Shown piece by piece: positions 61,401 through 64,000 of a DNA stretch of 64,000 bases. The notes below the pieces were generated by a model. The model searched no databases. It was not told the DNA's origin and was given only the letters and a program-made list of their open reading frames with translations. The DNA is from Lepidostoma basale (taxonomy: Eukaryota; Arthropoda; Insecta; Trichoptera; Lepidostomatidae). Made by a program: the position numbers and the translations under genes. Location: NCBI GenBank assembly GCA_022606425.2, contig JAHDVF020000211.1, positions 4,402,001 to 4,466,000 on the forward strand, written 5' to 3'. Within the stretch, counting starts at the first letter, position 1; each line of letters starts with the position of its first letter.

Positions 61401-63118
61401 ACAAATTGACATGTGTGCACAGTGGCGGTACTCCTATAGAAGCCCGGCTTGCGTAAGAAATTTCGAATCAAAACCTCTTCTGGCTTACAGAGATTCAGCT
61501 CTTGTGGCTATTCCTCATACGTCTGATGGGAACATTGTTGGAAGGTGATTTGGTGGGTTGTTGGTTTATGCGGGGGGTATGATTACTTAGATTTGGGGGT
61601 TTTGATTCAAAATTTCTTACGCATGCCGGGCTTCTGGGCTTCTATGGGAGTACTGCCACTGTGTGTGTATAACACATTGTATGAATGAAGTATGTCAGGA
61701 TAAAACAGTATGGCAGTCCGTCCATTCTGCCTACCCTTACTAGAAAACGTTATGATTCTTAATTATTTTTAAGAAGTTGTGTGTTTCTGGGAGTTTATTT
61801 TTAGATAGTGTCATGTGTAGATTTGTCTTATAAAGATTGTCCAATATTTTCACAATCTTTCATCACAGTTTTGATGGTTGTGTAATTTTTACATTTTAAT
61901 TCAATTCAATAAATGAAAAATATATATTTTTTTAACTGCATATTAAAATTTCAATTACATTGCAGCCTGAGAAGAAAGGTCCGCAGCCCAAACCTGATGA
62001 GAAGAAAGAAAAGAGGAAGAGGGATAAAAAGAAAAAGAAGAAGAGAAATCGCTCCTCCAGTGATTCCAGCTCCAGTTCTTCGAGATCTTCCGACAGTCAA
62101 GATGAACGGAAAAATAAGAAAACTTCTAAAGGTTTGTCAACCTTTTATTTTGTTTATTTTTAATAAGAATTTTGTAGCAAGTGATTTGGTAATCGAGTAT
62201 TTTGTAAAGCACAAAATAATTATCCCCCCTACGTTGACTATCACTTAAAAGTAGGCTCTTCTCAATGTTTTTTTATACTGGTCCAGTTCCTTATGTTGAG
62301 GAGCCAAGAGATCTTCCTCCTGGGAACTCCTCATTGACCCTCTCAAAATAACATTACTGTAGATATTATCATTACCATTGTGATAATTATGCCATCTATA
62401 TTTTTCTTCTTTTCCAATTCACATAAAATATTGCTTTCGAGTTTTATTTTTATCAAACGCTTCTTTAATATGCTAATTAAATCGTTAAAAAAATATAAAT
62501 TGATGAAGACCGAAGAAAACGTGGCACGAATAAATCAAATATTGAATGTCAGCCACGTGAGGAGTCGGAGAAATCGACGTGTGTGCATGACAAGATGTAT
62601 GAATCTTGAGGAAGCAAGAGAAGTACATCAGGAAAGAAGTGTGGCAGTCAATTCTTTCTGCCTACCCCTTCGGTGGACGGCGTGATGGTTAGCTAGTTAA
62701 ATCATGAAACAAATTTTATTGTTCTTAAAAAATATATGTAATTAAAAAATAATATTTCATCATAGAAGTCTTTATTGAATAGATAGTTTTTCTTCCATTT
62801 GTATTATAATTTTTAACGATTTTTTATTAATCAAAATACAATTTTTTTAATTTTAGAGTTTATTTTTCTCGCCATATTTGTATATCTTATTAGTCTGAGT
62901 TATTTATTAGTTCAAATACAACATTTTTAGAAGTCGCCATATACACCAAAATTATAGGAGTTAAAATTTTCAGATAACGAAAACAGGAAGAGTTCGGACC
63001 GATCGGTACAAGCCAGAGATTCGACAGCTGATGACAGGATGCTGTCACAGTGGATGTCCTCGAAACAGGATACACTTACTGATCAGGACAAAAAGATATT
63101 GGAGAAACTGAAGCACAG
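49084..63118 (+). CDS. Matrin/U1-type zinc finger nuclear protein, 10 exons placed, 3' end outside window
   Basis: Ten coding exons with consistent phases encode 617 residues plus a split codon. Order: Arg/Ser/Asp-rich N-terminus (exon 1), Pro-rich linker (exon 2), coiled coil [20 protein letters not shown] (exon 3), helix and Ser-rich linker (exon 4), first zinc finger CRVC-x12-H-x5-H in exon 5, second finger CKLC-x12-H-x5-H in exon 7, and a K/R plus S-rich low-complexity tail (exon 9). The C2H2 spacing with 12 and 5 residues is the matrin/U1 type found in RNA-associated nuclear proteins. It resembles, from memory, Drosophila CG9776 and possibly vertebrate ZNF318; this was not tested. Expected location is the nucleus, probably with splicing or chromatin factors. 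Introns 1-9 are crowded with transposons. Confidence 0.9.
49735..49780 (-). repeat. Hammerhead-like repeat in intron 1
   Basis: Minus strand: TTTGATAATGCCTTGGCAAG, then GTGAATTATGTCATTCC; GAAA has become GAAT. A second degenerate unit with an intact CTGATGA and ACTAGTTG lies at 49575-49620. Confidence 0.4.
49790..50045 (-). pseudogene. CR1-like LINE fragment in intron 1 (minus)
   Basis: It matches the complement of 31480-31690 nucleotide for nucleotide in blocks (AAGCCAGTGAAGTTCTTTGA, CTTGCTGCTGCATTGAACGC). The coding strand reads [11 protein letters not shown] in the HGMAPAY position. Confidence 0.6.
50330..50822 (-). mobile_element. piggyBac-like MITE copy with nested SINE
   Basis: AATGGCATGGCTTACCAATT and GAAACTACAGTAGTA match the complement of 43480-43580. 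The right end is CTAAAGTGCCGGCAACCGAA before TTAA at 50823-50826. A tRNA-SINE at about 50405-50600 interrupts it. Confidence 0.55.
50405..50600 (+). mobile_element. tRNA-derived SINE in intron 1
   Basis: Decayed B box GGTCCCGGATTCGATTG (50452), then GAATTCACGTGACAATAAAA, GCGATAGATTAGCTACTTAT and AATAGGGTTCAAATGACC, the body of the SINE family at 25484. Confidence 0.7.
51033..51234 (+). CDS. Matrin-finger gene exon 2
   Basis: Acceptor TTATAG. Encodes [20 protein letters not shown], then [20 protein letters not shown] and a Pro-rich end. Ends GAAG before GTGAAA, phase 1. High GC content against AT-rich introns supports coding. Confidence 0.88.
51440..51585 (+). mobile_element. LINE family A 3' fragment in intron 2
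   Basis: GGAAAAATCGACAAGCATAC, TGTATGAATATAGAG, CCTCTCTACCTACCCC and GATGGTTAGTTAGTTAGTTA in family order. Confidence 0.65.
51600..51690 (+). repeat. Diverged satellite unit in intron 2
   Basis: GTCAAAAATATGTTTTTGAT, then TAATGTCACTTTAGATATAC, as in the array at 5355-6000. Confidence 0.5.
51705..52012 (+). pseudogene. LINE C-terminus in intron 2
   Basis: GACAACAGAAATGAGAATAC begins an EMRILCGG segment, followed by RVRNT and [12 protein letters not shown] residues in broken frames, as in 2870-3150 (family B-like). Confidence 0.55.
52080..52155 (+). repeat. Second diverged satellite unit in intron 2
   Basis: GGTATTTCTAAAATAACACT and GTCACTTTAGAAATACTAGT are complementary to each other across this unit and match the satellite monomer. 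Confidence 0.45.
52240..52420 (-). mobile_element. Second tRNA-derived SINE family, copy 2 (minus)
   Basis: Minus strand: A box TGGTCTAGGGGATAGAACGC, anticodon-arm-like CTTGGCTCCTGATCCAG, B box GGTTCGAGTCTGG, then TTCTTCATAATAATGAGCTA as in 42900-43085. The acceptor stem does not pair, so this is a SINE head and not a functional tRNA. Confidence 0.65.
52421..53720. other. Rest of intron 2, nothing supported
   Basis: Very AT-rich sequence without recognised repeats or exons. Confidence 0.4.
53721..53911 (+). CDS. Matrin-finger gene exon 3 (coiled coil)
   Basis: Acceptor GTGTTAG. Residues [20 protein letters not shown] and [20 protein letters not shown] form heptad-like helix, then [20 protein letters not shown]. 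Donor CAG before GTTACA. Phases 1 in, 0 out. Confidence 0.88.
54195..54740. repeat. Foldback element in intron 3
   Basis: GGACCCCTGTCCAAGTCAG at 54208 and GTCACCTGAGAGTAAGAAGG at 54257 are mirrored by the complements at 54709-54725 and 54607-54640. The arms are near 100-135 bp. No coding capacity. Confidence 0.65.
54748..54768 (-). repeat. Short interstitial telomere-type repeat
   Basis: CCTAACCTAACCTAACC, three and a half units of CCTAA, the complement of the insect telomere unit TTAGG. It lies directly at the end of the foldback element. Confidence 0.6.
54876..55291. mobile_element. MITE with 28-bp ends and 4-bp AGAT duplication
   Basis: The left end GAGGCCGCCAGGGCAAGAGT continues GGTCTAACC. 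The right end is its complement with two changes. AGAT stands at 54872-54875 and 55292-55295. A 4-bp duplication is unusual among common MITE groups (seen in Chapaev/Sola-type elements). No coding capacity. Confidence 0.7.
55305..55400 (+). repeat. Hammerhead-like unit with CTGATGA and strong stem I
   Basis: TTCTC (55312-55316), CTGATGA (55317-55323), short stem II, AAAA in place of GAAA, ATGT, C, GAGAA (55348-55352) pairing five bases with the first strand. The tail CTCAAAAGTG is also at 27075. Confidence 0.5.
55440..55625. repeat. Inverted pair of hammerhead-like units upstream of exon 4
   Basis: The minus unit (55445-55485) has TACA, GTGATAA, stem II GGTTATGTTATAACC, ACATGT, C, TGTG. The plus unit (55500-55546) mirrors it. 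The flanks ACTTAACACAGACATG and its complement extend the inverted repeat. CTTCCATCGAGAGATTTCAG ends the right flank, about 60 bp before the exon 4 acceptor. Confidence 0.55.
55682..55896 (+). CDS. Matrin-finger gene exon 4
   Basis: Acceptor CTTCCAG. Encodes [20 protein letters not shown], then a Ser/Lys-rich linker [20 protein letters not shown]. Donor AG before GTACTT, phase 2. Confidence 0.86.
55897..57090. other. Intron 4, left part
   Basis: AT-rich. A short inverted repeat at 56140-56205 (TTTGACCGGTTTTTACC, then GAAACCGGTCAAAGAC) is a collapsed pair of ACCGGT-type hammerhead ends. Nothing else. Confidence 0.4.
57096..57545 (+). pseudogene. Jockey-like LINE reverse transcriptase fragment in intron 4
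   Basis: Frames read [18 protein letters not shown], then [30 protein letters not shown] and LFADDLKL with the catalytic FADD box. This covers RT motifs A to C in the right order and spacing, with one frameshift near 57250. Same strand as the host gene. It is the only RT core of this type in the window. Confidence 0.75.
57546..58153. other. Intron 4, right part, nothing supported
   Basis: AT-rich without repeats recognised. Ends in acceptor TTTACAG. Confidence 0.4.
58154..58297 (+). CDS. Matrin-finger gene exon 5, first zinc finger
   Basis: Encodes [20 protein letters not shown] and [20 protein letters not shown] then LHSPTHHR. Ligands C, C, H, H with spacing 2-12-5, the matrin/U1 pattern. 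Donor CG before GTAAGT, phase 2 on both sides. Confidence 0.92.
58480..58738 (+). pseudogene. LINE C-terminus in intron 5
   Basis: Frames give [30 protein letters not shown] and a decayed ADIENT-like end, as in the R.IL.GKI.GKRG.GR end of RTE-like elements, with a GAGAAGAAGAAAATC tail. Confidence 0.55.
58975..59132 (+). pseudogene. LINE C-terminus with (TGA)n tail in intron 5
   Basis: Frames give a (R/P)[19 protein letters not shown] segment, then [15 protein letters not shown] and TGATGATGATGA. It is a clean short copy of an RTE-like end, only 50 bp before exon 6. Confidence 0.7.
59184..59290 (+). CDS. Matrin-finger gene exon 6
   Basis: Acceptor TTATCAG. Encodes [20 protein letters not shown] and [15 protein letters not shown]. 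Donor G before GTAGAA, phase 2 in, 1 out. Links the two fingers. Confidence 0.88.
59291..59565. other. Intron 6
   Basis: It contains hammerhead-like scraps around 59415-59480 (CAAATGCCCCGGATAGGTG, then AAACACGTCAG). Otherwise unremarkable. Confidence 0.35.
59566..59684 (+). CDS. Matrin-finger gene exon 7, second zinc finger
   Basis: Acceptor TTACAG. Encodes [20 protein letters not shown] and [20 protein letters not shown]-x2-C-x12-H-x5-H again. Donor GCT before GTAAGT, phase 1 in, 0 out. Confidence 0.92.
59685..60008. other. Intron 7, left part
   Basis: AT-rich, nothing supported. Confidence 0.35.
60014..60650 (-). mobile_element. Solo LTR (637 bp) in intron 7
   Basis: It begins TGTTTTTGGGG and ends CCCCACA (TG..CA on either strand), with the 5-bp duplication TGTTA at 60009-60013 and 60651-60655. 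On the minus strand TATAAAAGC lies near 60400 and AATAAACG near 60065, the order of promoter then poly(A) signal. GC is higher than the intron around it. No internal gag/pol is left, so it is a recombined LTR of an LTR retrotransposon, antisense to the host gene. Confidence 0.75.
60695..60886 (+). CDS. Matrin-finger gene exon 8
   Basis: Acceptor TTTCCAG. Encodes [20 protein letters not shown], then [12 protein letters not shown] and [16 protein letters not shown]. Donor CAG before GTTAGC, phase 0 both sides. Confidence 0.88.
60965..61110 (+). mobile_element. LINE family A fragment in intron 8
   Basis: AGTGTACAATGGTGTTCTTG, CCCTTATGTATGGAAGTGAA and GTAGAAATGAGATC as in 15836-15945. Confidence 0.6.
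61160..61210 (-). repeat. Degenerate hammerhead-like scrap in intron 8
   Basis: Minus strand: CTGATAATGTTCTG, a T-rich gap, then AAAAGACCGGTCAGTAG. Confidence 0.35.
61230..61760 (+). mobile_element. LINE family A copy interrupted by a MITE
   Basis: Family A order is seen before (GTGATTGCAGTGCAAACAAA to TTTGACAAATTGAC) and after (ATTGTATGAATGAAGTATGT to TCTGCCTACCC) the 61420-61661 element. Confidence 0.6.
61420..61661. mobile_element. hAT-like MITE (242 bp) with 8-bp duplication
   Basis: Ends CAGTGGCGGTACTCCTATAG and its complement with few changes. Flanks TGTGTGCA (61412-61419) and TGTGTGTA (61662-61669) are 7 of 8 identical. CAGNGG ends with an 8-bp duplication are typical of hAT. Older copies are at 32800 and 42420. 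Confidence 0.8.
61966..62131 (+). CDS. Matrin-finger gene exon 9 (K/S-rich)
   Basis: Acceptor TTGCAG. Encodes [20 protein letters not shown], a lysine run, and [19 protein letters not shown]. Low complexity, likely nuclear localisation plus phosphorylation sites. Donor AAAG before GTTTGT, phase 1 out. Confidence 0.85.
62132..62490. other. Intron 9, left part
   Basis: Nothing supported. Confidence 0.35.
62495..62700 (+). mobile_element. LINE family A 3' end in intron 9
   Basis: GAAGACCGAAGAAAACGTGG, GAGGAGTCGGAGAAATCGAC, TGCCTACCCCTTCGG and GATGGTTAGCTAGTTA. The reading frame is open for [20 protein letters not shown]. Confidence 0.7.
62974..63118 (+). CDS. Matrin-finger gene exon 10 (last in window)
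   Basis: Acceptor TTTTCAG. Encodes [20 protein letters not shown], then [20 protein letters not shown] and KILEKLKHR. Donor CAG before GTGAGG, phase 2, so at least one more exon lies beyond 64000. Confidence 0.87.
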
Positions 63119-63241
63119 GTGAGGCTCATTCCTGATAGACAAATTTAATTTTTTGAATTAAACTTTTTGTTTTTAAGATTATTTAATAAATAACTATTTA
63201 TATAAAAAATTTAAGGGAAAAGATTAACACTAAAAGAAATA

Positions 63242-63709
63242 CAGTGAAATCTGGATTTTACGTCCCCGTATTTAACCTTTTTCCGCCTTGCATTTAATTA
63301 TTTCAGTCCCGAAATATTTTAGTACATTTTTTACCCCCCTTTTATTTTTTTTTTCGCAATTTACATCGACAATATTAAAAATATATGAGTTACGCGCTTG
63401 ACAATGAGTCGGCGCCGTAGACACATTATTTTGGCTTTGATTGGTCGGCGAGCGACGTTGTGATTGGTCGACATACGGCGCGCAACTTGTCGATTGGCCG
63501 ACATCTTTCAATTTACTCTGGTTAACTTCTGTGTTCTGGTTAAATTATGATATTTTCTTTTTACATCCGTTTCATTTTGGTTCAGGCGTTTCGTGAACTA
63601 ATCTACGAGATTTAAAACAAAAAAAAAATCAATGTTTTTTTTTTGATACCCCCCATTTACATTGTTTTTTCAATTCCTTAAAAAATATATAACAGGGGTT
63701 TCACATTGA
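63242..63709. mobile_element. Possible pogo/Tigger-like MITE in intron 10
   Basis: The left end TA then CAGTGAAATCTGGATTTTAC and the right end GGGGTTTCACATTG are roughly complementary. Inside, GATTGGTCGGC, GATTGGTCGAC and GATTGGCCGAC repeat within 70 bp (63438-63505). No coding frame. Confidence 0.35.
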
Positions 63710-64000
63710 CCTCTTTGTTCTCTTTATCATAAGATTTCACAAATTCGCTATATTTACATTTAAAGAGGTCCACATTGGATACCGCCACATTGATATAAAA
63801 AATCACATTTAATTCTCGAGAGTTTTGACATGCTTCCGTGCAACAATTCGGGGGATAAAATAATAAATTACCCTATGGTCTATTTTAGCAGTTCAAAAGT
63901 TCGTGCGCATTTTATTTTATTTTTTAAACAGTGTAAATAAAACACAATTTATTTTTCTAATTAACCATGTCTCGCCATCTTATAGGTAGCTTTTTTATTC
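63710..64000. other. Intron 10 continuing past the window
   Basis: Nothing supported. Confidence 0.35.

Noticed and set aside
1..64000. CRISPR array, operon or bacterial insertion
   Set aside because: No regularly spaced identical repeats and no bacterial-type genes; all tandem structure found is satellite or transposon.

Overview
The window is AT-rich nuclear DNA from an insect. The evidence is two intron-containing metazoan genes, mariner elements with TA target sites, piggyBac-like (TTAA), hAT-like and foldback elements, tRNA-derived SINEs, several non-LTR retrotransposon families and a short interstitial (CCTAA)n run of the insect telomere type. The order cannot be fixed from sequence alone. 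No tRNA, rRNA, CRISPR or prokaryotic gene was found.

Layout. Positions 1-44000 are a gene-poor desert built of repeats: 5'-truncated LINE tails on both strands, one nearly complete but dead mariner (9446-10710), one internally deleted mariner (41480-42211), SINEs, MITEs and a satellite array (5355-6000). Between the repeats lie islands of low-repeat, higher-GC sequence, most clearly at 36725-37100, that may be regulatory. At 44039-45476 on the minus strand is a complete two-exon FAM177A1 homologue of 154 residues. Divergent from it, starting at 49084 on the plus strand and running off the right edge, is a large gene for a nuclear protein with two matrin/U1-type zinc fingers. Ten coding exons were placed with consistent splice phases, and at least one more exon lies beyond the window. 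Its introns hold LINEs, SINEs, MITEs and a solo LTR.

Three observations stand out. (1) More than twenty dispersed motifs look like minimal type I hammerhead ribozymes. Nine keep both an intact CTGANGA box and GAAA box. Most have a palindromic stem III (ACCGGT, ACATGT, ACTAGT) followed by C or T, and many occur as head-to-head inverted pairs. The arrangement recalls the hammerheads known from Penelope-like retroelements. (2) A ~2 kb near-palindrome (about 45665-47657) sits in the divergent promoter interval between the two genes and could make hairpin double-stranded RNA. (3) The 3' tail of a tRNA-derived SINE matches the 3' end of a LINE in the same window, which suggests its mobilising partner.

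The two genes show no evident shared pathway. FAM177A1 is a Golgi-associated protein in vertebrates, and the matrin-finger gene is probably a nuclear RNA-associated factor. Apart from these two, every coding signal recognised here is a decayed transposon.
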